Shown here in pieces: positions 1-6,873 of a DNA stretch of 13,299 nt (its first letter is position 1; each line of letters begins with the position of its first letter). The notes beneath the pieces were generated by a model that worked only from the letters and a program-made list of their open reading frames with translations, was not told the origin of the DNA and did not search any database. This DNA is from an uncultured Aeromonadales bacterium (GTDB lineage Bacteria > Pseudomonadota > Gammaproteobacteria > Enterobacterales > Succinivibrionaceae), in NCBI GenBank assembly GCA_902796095.1, contig CADBNP010000140.1, positions 1-13,299 of the forward strand, written 5' to 3'. The position numbers and the translations under genes are program-made.

Positions 1-966
1 GCCCTGGGAAAGAAGTTCTTGGGGATCATGGATGAATTGTCTTGTACGCATTGCAACTACCTCCATGACTATTATACCATGCCTCACTGCCATAACTCAG
101 AAATTAAATCCGTTTACTATAACATGCTCAGCAACAGTATTGAATCTCTGACCATAAATTTCGAATTCGCCCCGGATGAAGACACATTGGAACTCTCGGA
201 TGAATTCTACAAATACTATGACTGCGGTGCAACAAGTCTGGACGCGTATCGACATCACTGCAATCCGTTCTGGATGGCGGACTGTGTCAGTCCGGTAAAA
301 AGATTTGATTTCAGAATAATTTTTACGGATAGGGTTCACAGTCAGGTAGGAGCTTTTGCGAGATTTGATGAACTTGAATATGTGAATATTGAGTCGACAT
401 CCGGCATAACAAACATGAACAGCATGTTCCGCAATTCAAAAAAGTTCAATCAGTCTGTCGGGGACTGGGATACCTCGAAGGTAACGGATATGGGCAGAAT
501 GTTTGAGAGTGCAGAATCCTTTAACCAGCCGATCGGAGACTGGGATACATCAAATGTGACTGACATGAGCCGGATGTTCAGGGATGCGGAAGATTTTAAT
601 CAGCCGATCGGTGAATGGGATACTTCAGGTGTCACTGACATGGAAGAAATGTTTTCCGGAGCACGGGCATTTAATCAGGAACTTGACGGATGGGATGTAG
701 GCGGCGTCAGATCAATGAGGCATACTTTTTACGGTGCCGAGTCCTTTAACGGATCAGTAGGCGGCTGGGACACTTCGAATGTAACTGACATGGATGGAAC
801 GTTCTGCGGTGCCAGAGTATTTGATCAGCCTGTCGATGAATGGAATACGGCAGAAGTTAAAACCATGGAGAGTATGTTCTGCAAAGCCTCGGCTTTTAAC
901 CAGCCTGTCGGAAGCTGGGATGTTTCCTCTGTCAGGTACATGACGGCCATGTTCAGCGAAGCCTGA
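1..966 (+). CDS. BspA-like DUF285 repeat protein, part before an in-frame stop
   Basis: The reading frame is open from the first base, so the true start may lie upstream. Within the window the best start is ATG at 28 (GGGG at 19-24 is a poor ribosome site). The first ~140 residues carry no signal peptide and include a Cys/His-rich stretch (CTHC, then PHCH). From base 445 the protein is a tandem array of 25-residue units with consensus FNQPxGxWDTSxVTDMxxMF, the hallmark of DUF285 (BspA-like leucine-rich repeats known from mycoplasma, Brachyspira and gut-bacterial surface proteins). Seven units precede the TGA at 964-966. Family members are usually surface or adhesin-like proteins, but the function here is not known. 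The frame continues in perfect repeat register after the stop, so this is probably a broken gene or the first part of one. Confidence 0.75.
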   Translation, partial: ALGKKFLGIMDELSCTHCNYLHDYYTMPHCHNSEIKSVYYNMLSNSIESLTINFEFAPDEDTLELSDEFYKYYDCGATSLDAYRHHCNPFWMADCVSPVKRFDFRIIFTDRVHSQVGAFARFDELEYVNIESTSGITNMNSMFRNSKKFNQSVGDWDTSKVTDMGRMFESAESFNQPIGDWDTSNVTDMSRMFRDAEDFNQPIGEWDTSGVTDMEEMFSGARAFNQELDGWDVGGVRSMRHTFYGAESFNGSVGGWDTSNVTDMDGTFCGARVFDQPVDEWNTAEVKTMESMFCKASAFNQPVGSWDVSSVRYMTAMFSEA

Positions 967-1194
967 TCCTTTAACCAGCCGCTGAATTCATGGAACGTGT
1001 CGGAAGTCCTGCTGATGAACGACATGTTTTTCCATGCCTTTGCTTTCAATCAGCCGCTTGATGCCTGGAGACCTGCAAATGTTTCTGAAGCTTCAGGAAT
1101 GTTCTGCGGTGCTCTCTCATTCAATCAGAAACTCGGAAAATGGAGGGTGAACAGCCTTTCAGCTGATAATGCAACGAATTTCCTGACGGGTGCC
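445..1194 (+). repeat. 75-bp tandem coding repeat array (10 units)
   Basis: Units begin at 445, 520, 595, 670, 745, 820, 895, 970, 1045 and 1120, each with a TTY AAY CAG-type start (FNQ) and a TGG about 20 bases later. The spacing is exactly 75 bp through nine steps. Protein similarity between units is higher than nucleotide similarity, so the array is not a recent simple expansion. The units drift towards the 3' end, where the last is longer and poorly conserved. Confidence 0.85.
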
Positions 1195-1266
1195 GTCTCC
1201 TTCTGCCAGCCGTTAGATCAGATGCCTTCCCTGTTTCGAAAACTGAAGCGACATGAACAGAAATGA
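967..1266 (+). pseudogene. 3' remainder of the BspA-like DUF285 gene after the in-frame TGA
   Basis: This stretch is in the same frame as the preceding gene and begins immediately after TGA 964-966 with SFNQPLNSWNVSEV, the exact continuation of the 25-residue repeat. Three further units follow (starting at 970, 1045 and 1120), then a degenerate unit starting FCQPLD and a basic tail KLKRHEQK ending at TGA 1264-1266. A GTG at 997 could formally open an 89-residue frame, but it lies in the middle of a repeat and has no ribosome site. The simplest reading is that one point mutation (for example from CGA or TCA, since Arg or Ser occurs at this place in other units) split one gene. A sequencing error is the main alternative. 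Confidence 0.7.
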
Positions 1267-1428
1267 TCGTTGCTGCTGCCGGCTTTTTCATAATCAATAT
1301 CATGTTTCAAAAAATGATGAGAACTGAACAGAAAAGTTCAGGACAGAAAATGGATATGTCTATTCCGGATTTATGTCTGACAGCGCTGTCCGCAGGAATT
1401 ATGTTACGTTCATATCAGAACCGCAAAA

Positions 1429-1457
1429 TTCAAGTTTATCCGCATTTGTGATATAAT
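1429..1457 (+). promoter_or_regulatory. extended -10 sigma70 promoter for pheST
   Basis: The sequence TGATATAAT at 1449-1457 is a perfect TATAAT with the TGn extension. The -35 region at 17-bp spacing (TTCAAG, 1429-1434) is weak, which is normal for extended -10 promoters. Transcription would start near 1464, giving a leader of about 107 nt before the pheS start. Confidence 0.6.
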
Positions 1458-1493
1458 TCAAAAGATAAATTTTGAGTAATTTGGAATTGCTGC

Positions 1494-1533
1494 CTGACAG
1501 ATTTCTTATTGGATTTTGTCAGTTTTTTATTTT
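1494..1533 (+). terminator. intrinsic terminator / candidate attenuator in the pheS leader
   Basis: CTGACAGA (1494-1501) pairs with TTTGTCAG (1515-1522), with one G-U pair. After one T-T mismatch, TTC/GGA extends the stem around a TTATT loop. TTTTTTATTTT follows at once (1523-1533). It lies between the pheS promoter and the pheS ribosome site, the position of an attenuator. E. coli pheST is known to be controlled by attenuation. A TTG-started frame crosses the hairpin and reads five Phe codons in its last eleven sense codons before TGA at 1535, but it has no clear ribosome site and the T-rich sequence alone would give Phe codons. Confidence 0.6.
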
Positions 1534-1570
1534 CTGAATAAAGTATCGTGCTGTTATTTTGAGGATAGTA

Positions 1571-2554
1571 ATGGAACAACTGGATCAGATTGTCGAGAAG
1601 GCACTGAGTGAAATAGCCGCGGCCGCTGATGATGCCGCAATGGAAGAAATAAGATTAAATTATCTTGGCAAAAAAGGTTTTTTTACCGAGCAGATGAAGA
1701 ATCTTGGAAAACTTTCACCGGAGGAAAAACCAAAGGCTGGAGCCGAGATTAACCGTACAAAACAGATAGTTCTTGTCGCACTTAACGAAAAAAAGCAGAA
1801 GCTTGCCGCCGACGAACTTAACCGCAAGCTTATGAGTGAAAAGGTTGATGTGACACTGCCTGGAAGAACATCGGAATCCGGATGTCTGCATCCTGTTACC
1901 CGTACCATTGCGCGTATTACCGAACTTTTCGCCTGTCTTGGCTTTGAGACGGTGGAGGGTCCTGAAATTGAGGATACGTATCATAATTTCGATGCTCTCA
2001 ATATACCGGGAAATCATCCGGCAAGAAGTGAGCATGACACATTCTATTTCAATCCTGATCTGGTTCTCAGAACCCAGACCAGCGGTGTTCAGATCAGAGT
2101 TATGGAGAAAAAGCAGCCTCCTATAAGAATGATTTCACCGGGCAGAGTGTACCGTCCTGATTACGATATGACACATTCGCCGATGTTCCATCAGGTTGAG
2201 GGTCTTCTTATTGACAGGAATATTCATTTCACTGATTTAAAGGGCATTCTGCATCAGTTTCTGCTTAACTTCTTTGAGGAGGATCTCGAGGTTCGGTTCC
2301 GTCCGTCATTCTTCCCGTTTACGGAGCCGTCTGCGGAGGTTGACGTAAAGGGTAAAAACGGAAAGTGGCTTGAGGTTCTTGGCTGCGGTATGGTTCACCC
2401 CCAGGTGCTTCGTTCTGCGGGTGTAGATCCTGAAATCTACTGCGGATTTGCTTTCGGTCTCGGTGTCGAGCGTTTCGCCATGCTCCGGTACGGAGTTAAT
2501 GATCTGAGAGCATTCTTCGAGAATGATGTTCGTTTCTTAAAGCAGTTCAGATAA
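1571..2554 (+). CDS. pheS: phenylalanine-tRNA ligase alpha subunit PheS
   Basis: This is the catalytic subunit of the cytoplasmic class II (alpha-beta)2 phenylalanyl-tRNA synthetase, which charges tRNA-Phe using ATP. The protein has 327 residues, equal to the E. coli length as I recall it. The N-terminal ~100 residues form the tRNA-binding coiled coil (LGKKGFFTEQMKNLGKLSPEE). The class II core carries LRTQTSGVQIR, the motif 2 region PGRVYRPDYDMTHSPMFHQ (from about residue 189), FFPFTEPSAEVDV (about 246) and the motif 3 region GFAFGLGVERF (about 291-301). The Ala of GFAFG, which restricts bulky phenylalanine analogues in E. coli, is kept. ATG 1571 is chosen over an upstream TTG at 1559 because GAGG at 1561-1564 sits 6 nt before it and the N-terminus then matches the family. 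It is the first gene of the operon. Confidence 0.98.
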   Translation: MEQLDQIVEKALSEIAAAADDAAMEEIRLNYLGKKGFFTEQMKNLGKLSPEEKPKAGAEINRTKQIVLVALNEKKQKLAADELNRKLMSEKVDVTLPGRTSESGCLHPVTRTIARITELFACLGFETVEGPEIEDTYHNFDALNIPGNHPARSEHDTFYFNPDLVLRTQTSGVQIRVMEKKQPPIRMISPGRVYRPDYDMTHSPMFHQVEGLLIDRNIHFTDLKGILHQFLLNFFEEDLEVRFRPSFFPFTEPSAEVDVKGKNGKWLEVLGCGMVHPQVLRSAGVDPEIYCGFAFGLGVERFAMLRYGVNDLRAFFENDVRFLKQFR

Positions 2555-2572
2555 ACAGGGCAGAGGTCGATA

Positions 2573-4966
2573 ATGAAATTTTCAAAAGCTTGGATAGAAG
2601 AATGGGTCGAGACCGGCATGACTTCCGATGAACTGTCGGATGTCATAACCATGGCAGGTCTTGAGGTTGATACTGTTGAGAAGGCGGCCGGTGATTTTGA
2701 TCATGTTGTTATCGGTCAGGTGGTTGAATGTGCCGACCATCCTGATTCTGATCATCTTCATGTTACAAAGGTTGATGTCGGAAGCGGAGAACTTCTGGAT
2801 ATTGTGTGCGGTGCGCCGAACTGCAGGAAGGGACTTAAGGTATGCGTAGCCATGATAGGAGCTGTCCTTCCGGGAGATTTTAAGATTAAGCCTGCCAAAC
2901 TCAGAGGTGTACCGTCCAACGGAATGCTCTGCTCATACCGTGAACTTGGCGTGGAGCTTCCTTCCGAGGGTATTATCGAGCTTCCTGCCGATGCTCCTCT
3001 CGGTCAGGATGTCCGCAGCTATTTCGGATGGGATGATGCACTGATTGAGGTTGATCTCACCGCCAACAGAGCTGACTGTCTGAGTATTATCGGACTTGCC
3101 AGAGAAATTGCAGTGCTTTCCGGGAAAAAATATACTCTTCCAGAATTCACAAGAGCTGTTCCTTCCGTATCGGATATTGTTTCCATCACTCTTGATGATC
3201 CGAAGGCATGTCCGCGTTATTTCGGCAGAATTTTCAAAGGCCTTAATGTCAGGGCTGAGACTCCTCTCTGGATGAAGGAAAAACTTCGTCGCTGCGGTCT
3301 GAGATCTGTAGATCCGATTGTTGACGTAACAAATTATGTAATGCTTGAACTTGGACAGCCTCTTCATTCCTTTGATCTGAACAGGCTGAAGGGCGGAATT
3401 CATGTACGCTTTGCAGCTCAGGGAGAGAAACTGAAGGTATTAAGCGGCGAGGAACTTGAACTTCGTCCTACGACACTGGTTATTGCCGATGATACCGGAC
3501 CGGTTGCCATGGCCGGCATATACGGCGGACAGGATACCGGCGTAAGTGAGAACACTACGGACATTCTGCTGGAGTGCGCATACTTCTCCCCAGATGCCAT
3601 AAAGGGTGAGGCAAGGGAATACGGTCTGGCCACGGATGCTTCTCATCGCAATGAAAGAGGTATTGACTGGAATATACAGGAGCTTGCATGTGAGCGTGCA
3701 AGCCAGCTGCTTCTTGATATCTGCGGCGGAAGCTGCAGCGAGATAATCAGGGCCGAGGATCAGAGCTGTCTTCCTGTTTCAAAAAGCATAAGTTTCGATA
3801 TGTCACTGGTTCATCGTGTCATAGGTGAGAATATTGTTACCGAAGAGCAGGTTCTTAATATTCTGAACAGTCTCGGCATAAAGACAGAAAGTCTTGGTGA
3901 CGGCAGAATGAAATCTGAAAGTCCTTCCTGGAGAATTGATATTGCCATTGCCGAGGATCTTATTGAAGAGGTTGCCCGTATTTACGGCTACAACAGAATA
4001 CCTAATGCGGCTCCGAAGGCTGAGCTCAGCATGCTCCGTTCGTCAATGACAGATCTGTCTCCTGATCGTCTCAAATCCCTGCTGGTATGCCGCAACTACA
4101 ACGAGGTTGTGACCTACAGCTTTGTCGATCAGGAGAAAATGGCTGTAATGTATCCTGACATTAAGCCAATGGTGATACCGAAGCCTATAACCGCAGACAT
4201 GGATGCCATGAGGGTGTCTCTGCTTCCGGGTCTGATGCAGGTTGTGGCTTTTAACAATTCACGTCAGCAGACATCGCTTAAGATCTTCGAGAGCGGTCTT
4301 AAGTTTATTCCCGACAGCACCGCTCCGAACGGAATAGCCCAGATTAAAACTCTGGCCGGTGCAGTATCCGGTCTTGCTCACAGTGAGCAGTGGGCTGTTG
4401 CCAGCAGAAACGTTGATTTCTTTGATGTAAAGGGTGATGTTGAGGCACTTCTTGAACTGACAGGCAGAAGAGACCGCTTTACCTTTGCTCCGTGCCAGTG
4501 CAGCGCTCTTCATCCTGGTCAGAGTGCCGCACTTCTTTATGAAGGAAAGCAGGCAGGCATTCTCGGTCAGATCCATCCGACTGTTCAGAAGAAGTACGGT
4601 GTCAAATTTAAAACCTTTGTTTTTGAGATAGATCTTTCAGTTCTGTCAACAGCTCAGGTTCCTGTTTACCACGAAATTTCGAAGTTCCCTTCAAATCGGA
4701 GAGATATTGCAATAGTAATTGATAATTCTGTTCCGGTTGGTGATATCATAGACTCAATCAGAGCTGTTTCTTCCGAACTGATTCGTTCCGTTTCCCTGTT
4801 TGATCTGTACAGCGGTGGAACACTGGAAGACGGAAAGAAGAGTATCGCAATAAGTCTGCAGCTTCAGGATCTTAATTCAACACTGGATGAGTCCAGAATT
4901 TCTGAAACTGTTAACAGGGTAATTGATTTACTGAAAGATAAGTTTAATGCTGTATTAAGGGAATAG
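2573..4966 (+). CDS. pheT: phenylalanine-tRNA ligase beta subunit PheT
   Basis: This is the editing and tRNA-binding subunit that partners PheS. It has 797 residues against about 795 in E. coli. Domains in order: an EMAP-II/OB-type tRNA-binding domain (about 40-148, with HPDSDHLHVTKVDVG and VCGAPNCRKG), the B3/B4 editing domain (about 214-370, with TDASHRNERG near its end), the B5 DNA-binding-like fold (about 405-475, ending in IEEVARIYGYNRIP), a catalytic-like domain, and a C-terminal ferredoxin-like anticodon-binding FDX-ACB domain (about 699-797, with KFPSNRRDIAIVID). The AGAGG at 2562-2566 is 6 nt before the ATG. It follows pheS by 18 bp. No domain looks damaged. Confidence 0.98.
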   Translation: MKFSKAWIEEWVETGMTSDELSDVITMAGLEVDTVEKAAGDFDHVVIGQVVECADHPDSDHLHVTKVDVGSGELLDIVCGAPNCRKGLKVCVAMIGAVLPGDFKIKPAKLRGVPSNGMLCSYRELGVELPSEGIIELPADAPLGQDVRSYFGWDDALIEVDLTANRADCLSIIGLAREIAVLSGKKYTLPEFTRAVPSVSDIVSITLDDPKACPRYFGRIFKGLNVRAETPLWMKEKLRRCGLRSVDPIVDVTNYVMLELGQPLHSFDLNRLKGGIHVRFAAQGEKLKVLSGEELELRPTTLVIADDTGPVAMAGIYGGQDTGVSENTTDILLECAYFSPDAIKGEAREYGLATDASHRNERGIDWNIQELACERASQLLLDICGGSCSEIIRAEDQSCLPVSKSISFDMSLVHRVIGENIVTEEQVLNILNSLGIKTESLGDGRMKSESPSWRIDIAIAEDLIEEVARIYGYNRIPNAAPKAELSMLRSSMTDLSPDRLKSLLVCRNYNEVVTYSFVDQEKMAVMYPDIKPMVIPKPITADMDAMRVSLLPGLMQVVAFNNSRQQTSLKIFESGLKFIPDSTAPNGIAQIKTLAGAVSGLAHSEQWAVASRNVDFFDVKGDVEALLELTGRRDRFTFAPCQCSALHPGQSAALLYEGKQAGILGQIHPTVQKKYGVKFKTFVFEIDLSVLSTAQVPVYHEISKFPSNRRDIAIVIDNSVPVGDIIDSIRAVSSELIRSVSLFDLYSGGTLEDGKKSIAISLQLQDLNSTLDESRISETVNRVIDLLKDKFNAVLRE

Positions 4967-4967
4967 T

Positions 4968-5234
4968 ATGACAATTACAAAAGCTGACATAGTTGGCGAT
5001 CTGTGCAGGAAATGCAATGTATCAAAGGATGATTCAACGTATTTTGTGAATCATTTCTTTGAACGTCTCAAGGAAACTCTTGAGAAAGGAGAGGCTGTTA
5101 AAATTTTCGGCTTTGGCAATTTTTCTGTTCATGAGAAGACTCCGCGCCCGGGCAGAAATCCGCGCACCGGAGAGGAGGTTACGATCAGCCAGCGCAAGGT
5201 AGTTACTTTTAAAATGAGTAATTCAAAATCGTGA
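4968..5234 (+). CDS. ihfA: integration host factor alpha subunit IhfA, short C-terminus
   Basis: This is a DNA-bending HU/IHF-family protein that forms a heterodimer with IHF beta and acts in nucleoid structure, transcription and recombination. It has 88 residues. TKADIVGDL and FFERLKETLEKGE form the helical dimer body. GFGNF (48-52) and the DNA-inserting arm RPGRNPRTGEEV (60-71, with the Pro in RNP) are intact. RKVVTF follows, but the protein then stops after KMSNSKS. E. coli IhfA runs on about 11 residues, so the last helix is largely missing. I saw no frameshift that would restore it. The ATG is 1 nt after the pheT stop, with AAGG inside the end of pheT as ribosome site, as expected for translational coupling. 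Position after pheT is the classical ihfA place, which supports alpha rather than HU. Confidence 0.92.
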   Translation: MTITKADIVGDLCRKCNVSKDDSTYFVNHFFERLKETLEKGEAVKIFGFGNFSVHEKTPRPGRNPRTGEEVTISQRKVVTFKMSNSKS

Positions 5235-5267
5235 TGTGATGTTTTATCTGTTCCGAAGAGGTGGAGT

Positions 5268-6032
5268 ATGGGCAGCAGGTCTCATAAAATAGAAAATATT
5301 GTAGTACTTACCGGTGCAGGTATTTCCGCTGAATCCGGAATTCCTGTATTCCGCTCGGAAACCGGACTCTGGGAAAATCACAGGGTAGAGGATGTTTGTA
5401 CACCGGAGGCATTTGATCGCAATCCGGGTCTTGTCATGAGTTTTTATGACAGGATGAGGGTTAATCTGAAGAATGTTAAACCTAATCCTGCCCACGTGGC
5501 TCTGGCCAGACTTGCAAAAGAATGGAAGGGCGGTTTTACTCTTGTAACCCAGAATATAGATAATCTTCACGAGCAGGCCGGATCCGAACATGTAATTCAT
5601 ATGCATGGTGAACTTTTAAAGCTCAGATGTTACGAGAATTATGGCGGCTGCGGTACTGTGGTTGAAACAGATCAGCCTCAGGATCCGGAGGCGATCTGTC
5701 CTAATTGCGGTAAAAAACTGCTACGGCCTCATATAGTCTGGTTCGGAGAAATGCCGCTGGATATGGATCTGATCAGTGCAAGACTCGGTGAGTCTGATCT
5801 GTTTATCTCGATCGGAACCTCAGGAGTTGTATATCCTGCTGCCGGATTTGTGAGATCTGCAAAGTATGCCGGAGCTGTCACTGTGGAATTTAATCTTGAG
5901 CCGTCGGCAACCAAGGGGTATTTTGATGCCGGTGTCTACGGAAAGGCCGGTACCACGCTGCCGAAGTTTGTTGATGAGCTTCTGTCCCGCGGATCTGACT
6001 ATATTTCCGAGCTGGTATCATCAGGAGCCTGA
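5268..6032 (+). CDS. cobB: Sir2-family NAD-dependent protein deacylase, CobB type
   Basis: This is a sirtuin that removes acyl groups from protein lysines using NAD+, releasing nicotinamide and O-acyl-ADP-ribose. It has 254 residues. It shows the NAD motif GAGISAESGIPVFR (16-29), TQNIDNLHEQAG (94-105), the catalytic His in HMHGELLKLRC (111-121), zinc ligands C121 and C128 plus a later CPNC, then RPHIVWFGEMP, GTSG and NLEPS. These match E. coli CobB closely. The class III YxxR pair that recognises succinyl-type groups is altered: Y60 is present, but the +3 residue is Met (FYDRMR). The ATG has AAGAGG 6 nt upstream. It lies 33 bp after ihfA with no terminator between, so it is probably the last gene of the pheST operon. 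Its last 34 bp overlap ttcA, encoded on the other strand. Confidence 0.93.
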   Translation: MGSRSHKIENIVVLTGAGISAESGIPVFRSETGLWENHRVEDVCTPEAFDRNPGLVMSFYDRMRVNLKNVKPNPAHVALARLAKEWKGGFTLVTQNIDNLHEQAGSEHVIHMHGELLKLRCYENYGGCGTVVETDQPQDPEAICPNCGKKLLRPHIVWFGEMPLDMDLISARLGESDLFISIGTSGVVYPAAGFVRSAKYAGAVTVEFNLEPSATKGYFDAGVYGKAGTTLPKFVDELLSRGSDYISELVSSGA

Positions 6033-6829
6033 GATGCCTCATCAGTTTTAAGATCGGCGAAATTGTAAACTGCTGGATCCATAAGATGTGATGTTTTAAC
6101 ATCTCTCAGTGCCCTGGACATGATTTCAGTTCTGCCGGGGTGTTTTTTATTCCATTCCTTAAGCTGTTCCTTCAATATTCCTCTCTGTTTGTTAGCATGA
6201 AAACTGCAAAGTTCTCCGCCAATAATCGGATAGTTGCGCATCTTTGCAAATTTTATAATGTCCTCCTCGGCGCAGTATACCAGCGGGCGGATCACTATAT
6301 TTTTTCTGTCATCTGTCAGAAGTTTCGGAGGCATAGCCTTCAGCTGACCGGTGTAGAAAAGATTGAGAAGGAATGTTTCCAGCAGATCCTCGCGATGATG
6401 ACCTAGAACAATTTTTGTAGCTCCTATTTCTCCTGCGGTGCGGTACAGGATACCCCGTCTCAGCCGTGAGCACAGAGAGCAGATGTTTCTTCCATCAGGT
6501 ATCTTTTCCTTTACGATCCTGTAAACGGGCTCTTTTATAATTCTGTAATCCATGCCTTTTTCAGTGAAATACTTTTCCATAAGGCCTTCGGGATATCCTG
6601 GAATGCCGACATCCAGATGTACCGCAATCATCTCGAAATGAACAGGAGCCTTAACCCGGAGACTTTCCAGGATATCGTACAGCACATAGGAATCCTTTCC
6701 ACCGCTCATGCAGATCATGAGCCTGTCTCCATCTTCAATCAGATTGTAGTCGCTGATTGCCTGTCCTACGGCATGACGCAGTCTTTTCTGAACCTTGTTG
6801 TTTTCGTACTGCTGTTTTCTTGTATCCAT
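5999..6829 (-). CDS. ttcA: tRNA 2-thiocytidine-32 biosynthesis protein TtcA
   Basis: This is an ATP-dependent PP-loop enzyme with an iron-sulfur cluster that thiolates cytidine 32 in certain tRNAs. Start ATG at 6829 gives 276 residues and an N-terminus (KQQYENNKVQKRLR) that matches E. coli. A TTG at 6847 would add six residues but has no better support. AGGA lies about 9 nt upstream of the ATG. The PP-loop is SGGKDS (42-47). The cluster motif is CSLCSRLRRGILYRT (117-131), followed by GHHREDLLET and IVIRPL. The family's second Cys pair (PCNLC in E. coli) is reduced to one Cys in GELC (C208). Since I recall three cysteines binding the cluster in E. coli, the site can still be complete. The C-terminus (DLKTDEASQAPDD) overlaps the cobB end on the other strand. 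Confidence 0.95.
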   Translation of the reverse strand: MDTRKQQYENNKVQKRLRHAVGQAISDYNLIEDGDRLMICMSGGKDSYVLYDILESLRVKAPVHFEMIAVHLDVGIPGYPEGLMEKYFTEKGMDYRIIKEPVYRIVKEKIPDGRNICSLCSRLRRGILYRTAGEIGATKIVLGHHREDLLETFLLNLFYTGQLKAMPPKLLTDDRKNIVIRPLVYCAEEDIIKFAKMRNYPIIGGELCSFHANKQRGILKEQLKEWNKKHPGRTEIMSRALRDVKTSHLMDPAVYNFADLKTDEASQAPDDTSSEI

Positions 6830-6845
6830 TTTTCTTTGTCCTGAC

Positions 6846-6873
6846 AAAAAAGGCGTCAGACTATGCTAACGCC
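6846..6873 (-). terminator. intrinsic terminator after the two-gene exported-protein cassette
   Basis: Read on the minus strand, GGCGTTAG (6873-6866) pairs with CTGACGCC (6859-6852) around a 6-nt loop CATAGT, with one G-U pair, and is followed directly by TTTTTT. It lies 22 bp after the stop of the gene ending at 6896 and only 16 bp before the ttcA start codon. Confidence 0.85.

Larger units (their letters stand above)
1267..1570 (+). other. intergenic region upstream of pheS (promoter and leader)
   Basis: No convincing gene is present. A 62-codon frame starting at 1263 overlaps the preceding stop, lacks a ribosome site and runs into the pheS promoter, so it is not accepted. A perfect 12-bp palindrome, GACAGCGCTGTC, lies at 1379-1390. 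The right half contains the extended -10 promoter at 1449-1457 and the terminator-like hairpin at 1494-1522. Confidence 0.6.

Noticed and set aside
1263..1451. 62-codon frame after the BspA-like gene
   Set aside because: It overlaps the previous stop by one base, has no ribosome site, ends just before the pheS promoter, and shows no recognisable pattern.
1472..1537. Phe-rich leader peptide as a firm gene
   Set aside because: There is no ATG and no Shine-Dalgarno. The Phe codons come largely from the terminator T-tract. Kept only as a hypothesis within the attenuator finding.
2933..3403. 156-codon minus-strand frame inside pheT
   Set aside because: It lies wholly antisense to the conserved PheT tRNA-binding and B3/B4 regions, with no independent evidence.
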